A stretch of DNA of 64,000 bases. Origin: Cryptomeria japonica. Taxonomy: Eukaryota > Streptophyta > Pinopsida > Cupressales > Cupressaceae. Shown here in pieces: positions 34,562 through 44,472 of the stretch (position 1 is its first letter; each line of letters starts with the position of its first letter). The DNA lies in the NCBI RefSeq assembly GCF_030272615.1, contig NC_081412.1:665428352-665492351 (forward strand), given 5' to 3'. The notes beneath the pieces are model-generated. The model was not told the DNA's origin, searched no databases, and saw only the letters and a program-made list of their open reading frames with translations. The position numbers were made by a program, and so were the translations under genes.

Positions 34562-35407
34562 TATTGGCATTCTACATTCTTATGAGAATATTTGATGTTG
34601 TCATTGATGGCAACCAACTGGTAACCATCTGGTAAACAACTAGAAATTCATCGGCAATTGGTTTCTACATACTCGGTATCATAAAACTTCATACACCAGC
34701 AAACACCAACACCGACAAGCACTTCACCAGTATTCAGATTACATCAACAACAAGCATACCGGCACTCCAGCCGACATGGGATAAATTTTTGTTTATATGA
34801 ATTATTTTGTAATGTAATTATCTTTTATAAGATGACATGGTATATTGTAAAAGACTCATATATGTATGAAATCTTATACGTCATTTTGTGAGAGTGATGA
34901 GAGAAAGATATAATGTTTGATAAGGCAATTTTGTATAAGGTGATATAGATGACAATGAAGGTTTTTGGTTATTGATTGAGCTTAAACCGGTACTGAACCT
35001 GGCATGAGAGATGTTGTTTTGAGCAGTACATTGTATTGGATTTGATAATCCATTTTTGTAGTTAGTGAGACTCTTTATTGAGCAGTGAACTCTAGGTTGT
35101 TGGCCTCCTTGCATGTGCAGGCCCCTCATTGTAAGTGGTATTTATTCTTTGGCCAGTGAGTAAATATTCTGGGTCACAAATCCTACTAAGGTTTTTCCCA
35201 CACTGGGTTTCCTCATTAAATATCTTGTGTTATGGTGTGTTTCTATGATATCTCTATTATTTATGTTTATTGCAATAATTCTTATTTACTGGTACACTGT
35301 TTTGGGATGCAAAGTTATTAATAAGTTTATAAATTCTGCTTAAGAGTTAGACATTGATTCACCCCCCCCCACTCTCAGTGTCTTTGGGACTGTCACTGAA
35401 TCTAACA
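34562..35407 (+). mobile_element. 3' LTR of element B
   Basis: It starts TATTGGCATTCTAC (TG changed to TA) and ends GAATCTAACA. It contains the same blocks as the 5' copy, including GATGTTGTCATTGATGGCAA and TTTTTCCCACA, and an end region with a C-run near 35361-35370 that is absent from the 5' copy. Differences from the 5' LTR are mostly transitions, as expected for old methylated DNA. Confidence 0.85.
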
Positions 35408-35412
35408 ACATA

Positions 35413-35792
35413 TATCTTAAGACTGATGGAGACAAATTATTGATAGCTGAAGTATTTGTAGATGATATAATTTTTGGAGGTGGTGATGATTTATGTATCT
35501 CGTTTGCTAAGGAGATGAAGAAATAATTTGAAATGTCTCTTATTGGTGAAATTAAGTTTTTCATTGAGTTGCAAGTCCAACAATTGGATGGTGGAATATC
35601 TATCTGTCATAGTAAGTATGTAAAGGAAGTGTTGAAAACATTTGGCATGGAGGATTGTAAACTGACTGGTACTCTAATGGTGATAGGTTGTAAACTGTCT
35701 AAGCAAGATGATTCACCCTCCATTGAAGAAAAGGAATACATGTCCATGATCGATAAGTTGCATTATGTTGTTCACAATAGGCTGATATTTTC
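35413..35792 (+). pseudogene. copia A RT, middle part
   Basis: The text resumes YLKTDGDKLLIAEVFVDDII, containing the VDD catalytic motif, then IELQVQQLDGGISICHSKYV and YMSMIDKLHYVVHNR, all typical of copia RT. It is the direct continuation of the protein cut at 28722. A one-base loss near 35782 shifts the frame just before the second insertion. Confidence 0.9.
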
Positions 35793-36817
35793 ATAGTGAG
35801 TAGAAACTCATCAGGACTGGATATTATTGGCCCAATATGGAAAAAGACTCATATCAGTTTGTCAAGAAATGTAAGCAATGTCAACTTCATGGAGACCTCA
35901 TCCATGCGCTAGCACAAGAACTTCAACCAATTGCAACTCCTTGGCCCTTTTGTCAGTGGGGACTCGATCTCATAGGCAAGATTCACCCTCCTTCTTCCAA
36001 TGGTCATAAATTAATTATCACTACCATAGAGTATTTCACAAAATGGATTGAAGTTGTGCCTCTCATGCAAGTCACTAGAAAATAGATTGCTACGTTCATT
36101 CTCAGCTATATCATTTGTCGATATGGTATTCCTATTTCTATTATCACCGATAACGGGCGTCCCTTCAAAAATCAGGATGTTCATGAACTCTGTGATCACT
36201 TCCATATTTCCCATTATTTCTCCACACCATATTACCCCCAAGGTAACGGTCAAGCTGAGGCATCTAATAAAACAATCCTTAAAATCTTAAAAAAGACAAT
36301 CGACGACACTGGCCATAATTGGCATATCCAACTTAATCTTGCACTTTAGGCCTACCGCACAAGTGTCCGCACACCTACAAGAGTGACACCCTATTCACTT
36401 GCCTATGGCACTGAAGCCATCTTTCCTATTGAGGTTGAGCTACCCTCTTTATGAGTCTCTTTGCAAAACATCATTAGTGATGAAGACTATATGGTCTCTC
36501 GCTTACAAGAACTTGAACTATTGGATGAACGAAGACAAACTGCTTTTAATCATCTCAAGGCTTATCAACAACGAATGAGTCGCAACTACAATCACAAAGT
36601 CAAGCCTCACACATTTGAGGTAGGGGACTTAGTTCTCATAGAAAATCCCAAAAATTAGCAAGACAAAGAGAAGAAGGGCAAGTTCGAACCAAATTGGCTT
36701 GGTCCTTACATCATCACAGCAGCATATGGATCTGGGGCATATCAGTGCTCAACTATAGAAGGTGAACCTTTGGAGGATCCTATCAACAGCATGCACCTTC
36801 CCAGGTTTTACACATAG
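35793..36817 (+). pseudogene. gypsy C integrase (5'-truncated)
   Basis: The start is the end of the zinc domain (CKQCQLHGDLIHA). The catalytic core follows: WGLDLIGKIHPP (first Asp), ITDNGRPFKNQDV (second Asp) and GNGQAEASNKTILK (Glu), all three acids present. The C-terminal GPY-type segment NWLGPYIITAAYGSGAYQCS follows. In-frame stops at about 36083 (TAG), 36348 and 36452, and TAG at 36656, inactivate it. The ORF ends HLPRFYT with TAG at 36815-36817. It would have inserted the element's cDNA. Confidence 0.9.
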
Positions 36818-38519
36818 CTCTTCAGAGTATCCTAATTCAAAAAATACAAAAAAATTCAAAAATTTCAAAAATACAAAAAAAATTATAAAACAAAAAAATC
36901 GTTACTTGGTGAAAACTTGACAAACAGGCACCTTGTGACACAAAAAAAAAAAAAAAACATTTAAAAATCAAAAAAAGTAAAGAGAAATAATTTCGTCCAA
37001 TGATGAAAACCACTTTGTTGGCGCCCTGGGCAAGTACCATGGTGAAAACTGGGTCAGCAGTGCCATGCGTAGAGACATTGCTCCTCCCTCCTTTAGGATT
37101 CTCTTTCATCATTTCACTTTGCACACACTCAAAACCTATCCATCCATAATAAACTTACCCATTCCCATCATGGCTTGTTATTGATCTACCCAAGATTGGT
37201 TAGCCATTCATAATAAACCTCCCTTTTCACCTCCCTTTCCATTCATAATAAATTAGATCCTATCTGTGGCTAAGGAAAATCCTACGTCTAGTGATGGGTG
37301 TGGAACTGAGAACATCACATGTTTCGAGGAGTACAGTTTCTTCCAACTTCCCTCAGTCTATCCATGCACAATCCGCAATAAAGCAACATTTGCATCACAG
37401 ATCCGCAATAAAATTTCATCTTCTCCGCAATAAAGTATCAATTTCATGGATTCAGTCAGTTTCAAATGAGACACAGCAACAATAATGGGCTTCAACAAAT
37501 CAAATCTTTCAACAGACTCAGACAACATATGGTTCAATGTTATCTATCCTTTCTGTGAATGTAAACATTGTGACCACAATCAAATACGACTTATACAAGT
37601 GACAAGAGACACTAAACTTGAGGACTATAGTGGATGTTGGTGTTGAGTCTTGGTTTTCTTTTGATTTTATCTTTTTGGTGACATGTCTTTTAGCTTTTCC
37701 AGGATGTCTCTGACTAGAGATTCTATCTCTAGGATGTCTTTGACTAGAAAGGCAAGGATGGGGTATCATCACCTATCTGTATTTGTTGTCTGTGGATTGT
37801 CTTTTAGTAATGCTATGACTTGTCCACAGATATGAGGACACTGAGAGTCTAGTGTGAACTGGGGCATTCCTTGTTTGCAACTGTCTTATCTCCACGCAAA
37901 TGGGTACAATGACTTTCTGGGTCGAACATATGCCTTGATTGTCATAACCTATTTTGCCATAATAAAGCTCAATGATGATAATGCACAAGAAGCTCTTTTC
38001 ACTTTCATATCTTCTATCTTTCATCCCCCTTTCTTGATTGACTCCCATCATCCTTCTTGAGTCCGTGTAGCCTACTATCACATGACTAAGTATAATGACA
38101 CACCAAAAACATTTGCATTTCATGTAGTTGCACCTGCATTACCACATATAAGCATTTCATACATACATATAGATATCACAACTGCATCACATCCTGCACA
38201 CAACACTTGTTAGCACAATTTACATTTGCATTGTCATATTCATCTGCATTTCATACATTCACATTTGCATCATGCATACACATATAAAACATAAAAGAAC
38301 AAAACAATATATTGCATTGCATCATATACATATTTGCATCCATATCATAATCATCACATAGAAACATACATCACATAGGTACGAATGCATATAGCTGCCA
38401 CAAAGATGAATCATCTCATATATATAATCATAAGTGTCATGATACAATGATGTCAAAATCATATGGCTACAATCACCCAAAGGTGTCTACATCATCATAC
38501 AAAATGGTACAAAATTGAT
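36818..38519. other. gypsy C 3' non-coding region
   Basis: It contains A-rich runs (about 36840-36990), repeats of CATTCATAATAAA (about 37140-37250) and CCGCAATAAA (about 37370-37430), and a CATTTGCAT/ACATA low-complexity stretch (about 38110-38400). No gene is supported on the plus strand. Confidence 0.5.
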
Positions 38520-39184
38520 AAATAGGGAGCCCTCTATGGCTACGATGAACTCCCTCCCTCGGAGCTGGCTAGCCTCGACGGAGTCTGAGCCCTGGAAGGA
38601 CCCGCCCCATGATCATCTCTCCTATCCCCTTTGTCTCCTGAGCCTAGTTGTCTCATCCTCCTCCTCTCCTCCTCCTCCCTGATCCTGCAGCCAATCCTTG
38701 TGTCGCCCTATCCAGACAGAGGAACCCACTGATCACTCCTGCCAATACTACTGGTAGTGCTAATCCTGTCTATGTCATCGTATCCCATGCCACATGTCCA
38801 GCCCTCATCTCTAGTCCTAGATCCTGAAACACTCATCTTAGGGCCTCCCTATCTCCATCTCGATCGTATGGAATCATCTCCCCATCGATCAATATCCACA
38901 GAATCCTGTATACATCCTCCAGGGTGACTGTCATCTCCCCCATCAGCAAATGAAAAGTGCAAGTCGCAGAGTGCCACCTCTCCGCTAGTGCAGTCAGCAA
39001 TCCCATGTTCGTCTGAAACTCAGGCACATACAGAATATGTCTCAATCCCATAGCCTCAATCACAGCTTGATCCTTGGCTATCAACTCAAGTCGCAACCTC
39101 TGAGTCGATGGGAATCTCTCCCATGACTCTAGCATAGGCAAATACTCCTACAGTCACACAAATCAATCATCTCAGTCCTAGTGA

Positions 39185-39394
39185 AACTCACTGTTCATCA
39201 AAAAGTGTTGCTTCTATCCTAGTGGTACTCCCTGTTCATCACAAAGTACTACGTGTTTGGCACTCACTATTCATCACAAAGTGCTGCTCACATTTGCACT
39301 CACTGTTGATCACAAAGTGCTACTCATATTTTAGTACTCCTTGTTCATCACAAAGTACTATATCTTGGTACTCACTGTTCATCACAAAGTGCCT
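39185..39394. repeat. six-copy minisatellite in the antisense PMD intron
   Basis: Units built on ACTCACTGTTCATCACAAAG start at about 39185, 39226, 39261, 39297, 39335 and 39369, 34-40 bp apart. They lie within the inferred intron of the PMD gene. Confidence 0.85.
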
Positions 39395-39420
39395 TGATCT
39401 ATCTTATCCTAGGGCCTATG

Positions 39421-39600
39421 CTTGAGTGAATCCTCTTGAGTAGTTTCCTAATTGGCAACGTATGTTCTATCACAGAATTGTCAATCCTAGCCCTATTTGC
39501 TATCCTAGTTTTCCCTAGAGGACCTACTTGAGTGTATCCTCTCAGCAACTTGTCCAATCGACAGTGTATGTTCAACACAAAACTGTCGATTTGACCTAGA
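39421..39600. repeat. 106-bp direct duplication
   Basis: Two diverged copies beginning CTTGAGTG(A/T)ATCCTCT start at 39421 and 39527. Both contain GTATGTTC(A/T)A.CACA. They are also within the inferred intron. Confidence 0.65.
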
Positions 39601-40131
39601 AGACACAAATTCACATTTTTGGACACAAATGCATTTTCCTGACATAAACGTGCATTTATTACATTACCTAGCATGCATTAATGACAACAATAAATGCATC
39701 AAAGTACAAAGAGGTTTTGTGGTACTCACCGGCTCTCCTGCATCTGCTGGCCTCTGAAATCGGTGAACGCGATCGAATCTATGAACCAATGCCATCGCTG
39801 CTGACTATTGCTGCTCTATTCTCTCTCTGCACTCTGATCTCTTGGATGTGTGGATGATAATGAGGATGTTTTCCCCTCATAGTCTATCGTATAGACTACC
39901 CTAGCCCTAGCCCTAGCCCTCATCTCCCGAGTCAGTCTTCTTTATCCCGTGACTCTGTCACTCTATCCGGTCAATCCATTCTAGCCTTTCTTTCTTATCA
40001 AGAGATTGTCTGCGATCTTTCCAGATATTTTCATCCAATCTCTCGAGGGGGCATATCATTCCCATCTTGGGGCAACTTTGTATCAGTTCATATTATCTTC
40101 TTTGAAACAACGCGACAAGCCGCATTGTCTC

Positions 40132-40145
40132 AAAGAGGGGCAAAA
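40132..40145 (+). promoter_or_regulatory. gypsy C polypurine tract
   Basis: AAAGAGGGGCAAAA is directly upstream of the LTR start TGTAGACACC. This is the expected plus-strand primer and proves that the following LTR is the 3' one. Confidence 0.9.
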
Positions 40146-40170
40146 TGTAGACACCTAAAATTGTCATGTC

Positions 40171-40404
40171 TAATTAAATAAACATCTTTATTTATTTAAT
40201 TACTTTAGCCTAATTCATCTATTAATTAAATAAATCCTTATTTATTTAATTAATTCATTTATCCTCTTCTAGCCTTATTTCTCATTTAAATAAATACATT
40301 TATTTATTTAAATTATCCTTTTCCTAAATTAAATAAATATCTTATTTATTTAATTAATCTCGCTTCTTCTATTAATTAAATAAATCTTTATTTATTTAAT
40401 TAAT
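40171..40404. repeat. five A/T palindromes in the U3 of gypsy C
   Basis: Near-perfect palindromes built as TTAATTAAATAAA-(3-5 bp)-TTTATTTAATTAA lie at about 40171-40203, 40221-40254, 40284-40313, 40325-40357 and 40371-40404, spaced 40-60 bp. They precede the TATA box by about 160 bp and could be protein-binding or structural elements. Confidence 0.9.
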
Positions 40405-40564
40405 TCATTAACCTTTTCTACCCATGACACATGTCATTCATCTCTTAATTCATACACTACATACCCCTTTCATTATTTTATTATTTCTTTTACCTGCCCT
40501 CTAATCATAGCCGACCTCCTTTTACACCTCTCAATCTTATCCCTCCATTTCATATAGTGTCTTC

Positions 40565-40571
40565 TATATAA
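40565..40571 (+). promoter_or_regulatory. TATA box of the gypsy C LTR
   Basis: TATATAA followed by GGAGATGC lies at a position typical for the LTR core promoter. In a 3' LTR it could drive transcription outwards into copia A RNase H. Confidence 0.6.
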
Positions 40572-40905
40572 GGAGATGCTTCCTTCATTATCAAACCCCC
40601 CGTTGACTACTTGACTACACTGTGCTTTTGAACATAGGTGATCCTACTTGCAACCACATTCCGTTCTTTGTTGAGCTCTTGTGCACATAAAATCTGAGAG
40701 AAAATATATCAAGCAAGATCAATGGAGATAGGAAGAATGGAGATCCAAACCCTATTGGACATGTGATGGTATAATCTTTGTGATTTCATTTGATTTGCAT
40801 TGTCTTAGGTAATCTTCATATGTTATGGTGGATCTTTGTTGTTCTTAGGCTAGGGTTTTGTGGTTGAATTCATTTAGTCTTTTGATATTATTGTTATCCA
40901 TTTTC

Positions 40906-41517
40906 ACCATAAATAGTTTGGTTGGTAGATTTAAGAAGGATCCCAAGGAGACTCACTTGGTAGCAGTGAAAAGGATATTCTGGTAATTGAAAGGCACAAT
41001 AGACTATGGTTTATGGTATCCTTATAAAAATGATTTTTCTTTGGAAGTGTTTACTAATGCAGAATGGGCAGGCAATGTTGATGACCAGAAAAGCACTACC
41101 AATGGATCTTTTCTTCTTGGAGGTAGATTGGTTGCTTGGACAAGTAAGAAGCAAATATGTGTATCACATTCAACAATAGAGGTAGAGTATGTTGCAGCAT
41201 CAATGAATTGCATGCAGTCAATCTGGATGAGATATGTATTAGAAGCTTTTAAACTTGATATAGCTAAACCCATAACTATTTGTTGTGACAATACAAGCGC
41301 TATTAATATTTTAAAAAATCTTGTGTTAGATGCAAGGACAAAGCACATAGAATTGAAATATCAGTTTCTAAGGGAGAGAGTCCAAGAGAAGCAAGTCAGA
41401 ATGGAGTATGTGACAAAAAAAGAGTAGCTTGTATACATTTTTACAAAACCATTTCTGAAGACTACCTTTGAGTACCTCAGAGGTAAATTAGGAGTCAGAC
41501 CCCTACATAAGAAGAAC
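40906..41517 (+). pseudogene. copia A end of RT and RNase H
   Basis: The protein resumes INSLVGRFKKDPKETHLVAV and WYPYKNDFSLEVFTNAEWAG, then QKSTTNGSFLLGGRLVAWTS and STIEVEYVAASMN (RNase H glutamate), CCDNTSAINILKN (aspartate) and KHIELKYQFLRERV. TAA/TAG stops occur at 40985 and 41425; the C-terminus FTKPFLKTTFEYLRGKLGV can still be read. It removes RNA from the RNA:DNA hybrid. Confidence 0.9.
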
Positions 41518-41861
41518 TAAGATGCAAGAGATGCATCAATCCAGTGGGCTTACTGAATATTTTTCACTAAGGATTGATGAAATGGTGGCTACTTTGTAGG
41601 GGGGGCAGCTTAGATGAGATTTGATGATCGGTAATGCATATGCACCTTTGGCATTGTTGTTAAAGGGGGAGAAGAAATATATTATCCTAAGGAGGAGAAG
41701 ATGTGTAACAGAAAGGGGGAGAAGAAATGAAGATTTAGTTCCAGGTAAAGATGATCTAAGTGAACTAGCAGATGAGTGAAGCATAGTAGAGAAGTTTCAA
41801 ATCTGAGAAGCATGATTTTAGTTGAATATATTGGAGTTTATGTTGGTGTGACATCAATGCC

Positions 41862-41872
41862 AAAGCGGGAGA
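41862..41872 (+). promoter_or_regulatory. copia A polypurine tract
   Basis: AAAGCGGGAGA follows ACATCAATGCC, the usual context before a copia 3' LTR. No LTR follows; other purine runs (AAAGGGGGAGAAGAA) lie at about 41669 and 41713. Confidence 0.7.
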
Positions 41873-42235
41873 ATCCTTAGGATGCCACATGATCCCTAAC
41901 GACACCATATGACCCCTCAAGACACCATATGACCCCTTTTAACATCCTAGTACATGACATGACCCCTTAGGACACCATATGATGTCCTAAGGGTTCATAT
42001 GGTGTCCTAAGGGATCATATGGTGTTGTGTAGCCCCTTAGGACCTCATATGACCCCTGACAACACCATATGACCTCTTAGGACACCATATGATGTCTTAA
42101 TGGGTCATATAGTGTTCGAAGGGGTCATATGTTTTCCTAAGGGGTCATATGGTGTTCTAAGACATGTGTGGCTCCTTATGACCCCATATGACCCCTAACA
42201 ACACCATATGACCCCTTAGGACAATATGATATCCT
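41873..42235. repeat. 20-bp minisatellite, second block
   Basis: These are units of the type GACACCATATGACCCCT and the reverse orientation, the same repeat as at 22788-24016. It begins immediately after the copia A polypurine tract, where a 3' LTR is expected. Confidence 0.9.
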
Positions 42236-43280
42236 AACCAGGGATAACTTTAAGAAACCACCACTCGAGAAAAAGTGTAAAATCTTGGTGAATCAAACAT
42301 TATTTTTTTGGAGAAATTTTCATATTGATGGCAAAAAATAAATTCAAAATAGGAAAAAAAATTATTTTGTATTACCAATTTTTTTTGAGGGTGCGAAAAT
42401 TCCATAAATTTATGGTGAATAATACTGTGTTCTATGGGGAAAATATATATTGTAGGAGGCGAATGATTTTTGTTTAAAGGAAAAAATATATAATTGTATG
42501 GGCGAAAAAATTTACTCCGAAGGAAAAATTATTTGAATGTATTGGCGATTTTTATCCACGAATTGAAAATTATTTAATTTGTTTTGGCTAATATTTTGTT
42601 ATTTATGGAAAAATATATAATTTATTGGTGATTTCATGAATTCATTGCCATCAATAGACAAGGAACATCACATCACATTAGTACATAACATTGAGTCCAA
42701 ACTCTGCATGATGTATCAATAAGTGTGGCCTCTTTGACATGTGAAGGGTGACACACACCTAAAATCCATCAATGATTTTAAATTGTTCGATGATCATAGA
42801 TCAATGGCTGAAGTTTTATTTTGACCCAATTTTCTGAAGAGAACATAGCTCACCAGAAAGTGCCCAGAATGGAATTGGATTCAATAGACATGTATCAAAT
42901 GTCACGATCGATAATTTTGGTCATTTAATATATATCTAGTCACTAACTGCAATCCACTTTGTCCCTACTACTTCCAATGTTGTACTTGCTAACTTGGTAC
43001 TGGTTTATAGTTGTTTCCAATTTCACATACTAGTGCATTTATGGGAAATATTTGCAGAGATATGAAAGATTTAAAAAAATTTAAAGGAATAAATAAGGTT
43101 AGAGAAGTAATTATTACAATCAAGAGATTCAACTATTTATATACAATCTTTGTTTCTTTCATCTTCAATTAGCCTTCTCCATTTGGTAGATAAATCATCG
43201 GAGCTCACGGTATTTAAATTCTACCTATGGTTTAGGTCTATAGGCTCAAGTTGTTTAATTTGGTAATCTAATTTCTCAAG
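42236..43280. other. AT-rich stretch, no gene recognised
   Basis: It contains G-poor, A/T-rich DNA with repeated GGCGA(A/T) and GGAAAAAT motifs (42330-42620). A TATATACAATC box near 43138 lies about 140 bp upstream of the ORF at 43281 and could be its promoter. Confidence 0.4.
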
Positions 43281-43799
43281 ATGGACACTCCCATCCGCTT
43301 GAGAAGCATTTTTGTAGAGGACCAGAGGGCCTTTCTAGACTTTGTTAGAGACCCAACCCTCCAATCAGTCTGCAAGGAGGTCGGGTCATTCACCAATGAG
43401 GCTGTGCGGATGGTATTGGGCAGAGACTTTCTGTGAAATGAAAATAGATACCGTGTTAACATGAACATTACATCCCAGTTCTTGGCATCTCTTCTAGACC
43501 TAGGAGGAGACAAGGTGGATATGTTGATGTTGTTAAGGAAGGTGTTTAAGGAAGACTTCCTTGGAGATGATGTTACTGTTGTCATCCTTGCAGAAGTAGG
43601 GGTGGGGATCCCGTGGGCGAGTGAATTAACCAAGTTTCTCCTCCCTGACCAAACAGTGTTAGTGGCTAGGCAAGCGTTTCTTCAAAACCTGAATGTGGAG
43701 CAGTTGATGTGTCACAGGAAATGGGCGCGGATTGGCAGGGACTTTCTTTGGAAATGGTTGCTCCTGGACGACTTTCCAAACTACAAGTGGCTTGAATAA
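43281..43799 (+). pseudogene. unidentified 172-codon ORF with one in-frame stop
   Basis: From ATG at 43281 (after CTCAAG, G at +4) one frame runs to TAA at 43797, interrupted only by TGA at 43434-43436, most likely a former TGG. The protein is leucine/valine-rich and probably all-helical: MDTPIRLRSIFVEDQRAFLD, then EVGSFTNEAVRMVLGRDFL, NITSQFLASLLDLGGDKVD, and ending RKWARIGRDFLWKWLLLDDF. GC content is clearly above the AT-rich flanks. No known domain was recognised, and no LTR or terminal repeats frame it. It may be a host-derived ORF or part of an unknown element. Use of one frame over 519 bp supports real coding. Confidence 0.5.
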
Positions 43800-44470
43800 T
43801 TCTCTCAACTTATGTTGTCTAAAGAATTCTACATGGAAGGAGGGCCATATTCTTAGGGTAAACCATCCACTACCTATGCCCTAGCCCCAACCCCCTACTC
43901 CCTAGTAGTTTTTTTTTTGCCTATGTCCTCAAAACCTCACAAGCTCAGTGGCTCACTCATTTTGGCTTTAAAGTTTTTGAGGGACTCAAGTCTCAGACAT
44001 GTAAAAATTGTAAATTTCCAAAGCATAAATATTAATGATAATTTTTCAAATTCCAGTTTGTTTCAGTTTGCCAGTTATGGATATAAAAATGATTTCTATT
44101 TCATTTTTATTAATGAAAGTTTTTCAAATGCTTTTGTCTATGACTATGATCTACGTTATTTTAATATTTTGTCAAACAATGGAAATAAATTTAATATTGT
44201 GATATTTTTCTATAATGCTTCTTCATCTATATTTAATATAAAAAAAAAATTCAATTCGTTCCATTAATATTTGTACATTGATTATGGTTGATTAATAATT
44301 ATAATTTTATAAAAACAAAAAATAAAGTTGTTTATCTCATGAAAAACAATTGAATTAAAAGTCCAACTTACTCAGTTACTTGTTGTTGAACTAGTGCATG
44401 TGTGGGTTGGTACCTAGGTACATGCTATGATTTATAGTTAAGATTTTGTCATAATAAAGAAATTTGAGAC
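43800..44470. other. AT-rich stretch, no gene recognised
   Basis: A plus-strand ORF at 43917-44267 is rich in N, F, I and S and appears to be compositional. Nothing else is supported. Confidence 0.4.
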
Positions 44471-44472
44471 AT

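Larger units (their letters stand above)
28723..35407 (+). mobile_element. element B: LTR retroelement without pol
   Basis: Two LTRs (28723-29500 and 34562-35407) enclose 5 kb. Flanking 5-bp sequences ACTTA (28718-28722) and ACATA (35408-35412) are a probable target duplication with one change, and the copia A RT sequence joins across it. Internally there is a PBS-like GTATCAGAGCCC, a coiled-coil/zinc-knuckle ORF, a second ORF of about 1,145 codons and a polypurine tract. No protease, integrase, RT or RNase H can be seen in any frame. B must therefore have been mobilised by enzymes from another element, probably copia, given its PBS and polypurine tract. It resembles TR-GAG or LARD-type non-autonomous elements but carries an extra large ORF. 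Confidence 0.85.
38520..39795 (-). pseudogene. antisense plant mobile domain (PMD) gene, two exons
   Basis: On the minus strand, exon 1 is 39795-39730 (ATG, 22 codons, MALVHRFDRVHRFQRPADAG, then EP) and ends at GTGAGT. The intron runs to CTGTAG, and exon 2 starts at 39147 in the same phase (EYLPMLESWERFPSTQRLRL). The PMD core is clear: FQTNMGLLTALAERWHSATC and FHLLMGEMTVTLEDVYRIL, followed by YDRDGDREALR. A TGA at about 38833 (probably from CGA) breaks it. Similar residues continue for about 60 codons (AGHVAWDTM) before it decays. PMD proteins such as Arabidopsis MAIL1/MAIN act in silencing, and PMD ORFs are known on the antisense strand of some plant gypsy elements. Splice sites are inferred from consensus and phase. 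Confidence 0.8.
35793..40900 (+). mobile_element. gypsy C: 3' half of a Ty3/gypsy element inserted in copia A
   Basis: It begins inside the integrase zinc-binding domain and runs through the rest of integrase, a long 3' region with an antisense gene, a polypurine tract (40132-40145) and a full 3' LTR (40146-40900). Gag, protease, RT and the 5' LTR are missing. TTTTC flanks both ends (35788-35792 and 40901-40905), and the copia RT reading continues beyond, so the outer limits are well defined even though the 5' end is not an LTR end. Confidence 0.85.
40146..40900 (+). mobile_element. 3' LTR of gypsy C
   Basis: It is 755 bp, from TGTAGACACC to GTTATCCA, with TG...CA ends. U3 carries five near-palindromes (see separate entry). 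A TATA box (TATATAA, 40565-40571) is followed about 30 bp later by a likely start region. It shares its first bases with the solo LTR at 5811. Confidence 0.85.
24017..41872 (+). mobile_element. copia A: Ty1/copia element interrupted by two insertions
   Basis: The parts, in order, are: 5' LTR 24017-25530, PBS at 25533, gag about 25600-26480, protease about 26640-26690, integrase to about 27740, RT to 28722, element B (28723-35407), RT resumed 35413-35792, gypsy C (35793-40900), end of RT and RNase H 40906-41517, and a polypurine tract at 41862-41872. The RT text joins cleanly across both insertions, which shows that A is the host. The 3' LTR is missing: minisatellite starts right after the polypurine tract. 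Stops and frameshifts show that it is inactive. Confidence 0.88.

Noticed and set aside
39897-39920. Telomere-like CCCTAG repeats
   Set aside because: Only three to four CCCTAG units; the usual plant telomere repeat is CCCTAAA, so this is not taken as an interstitial telomere.
43917-44267. 116-codon plus-strand ORF
   Set aside because: Asn/Phe/Ile/Ser-rich translation of AT-rich DNA with no motif.
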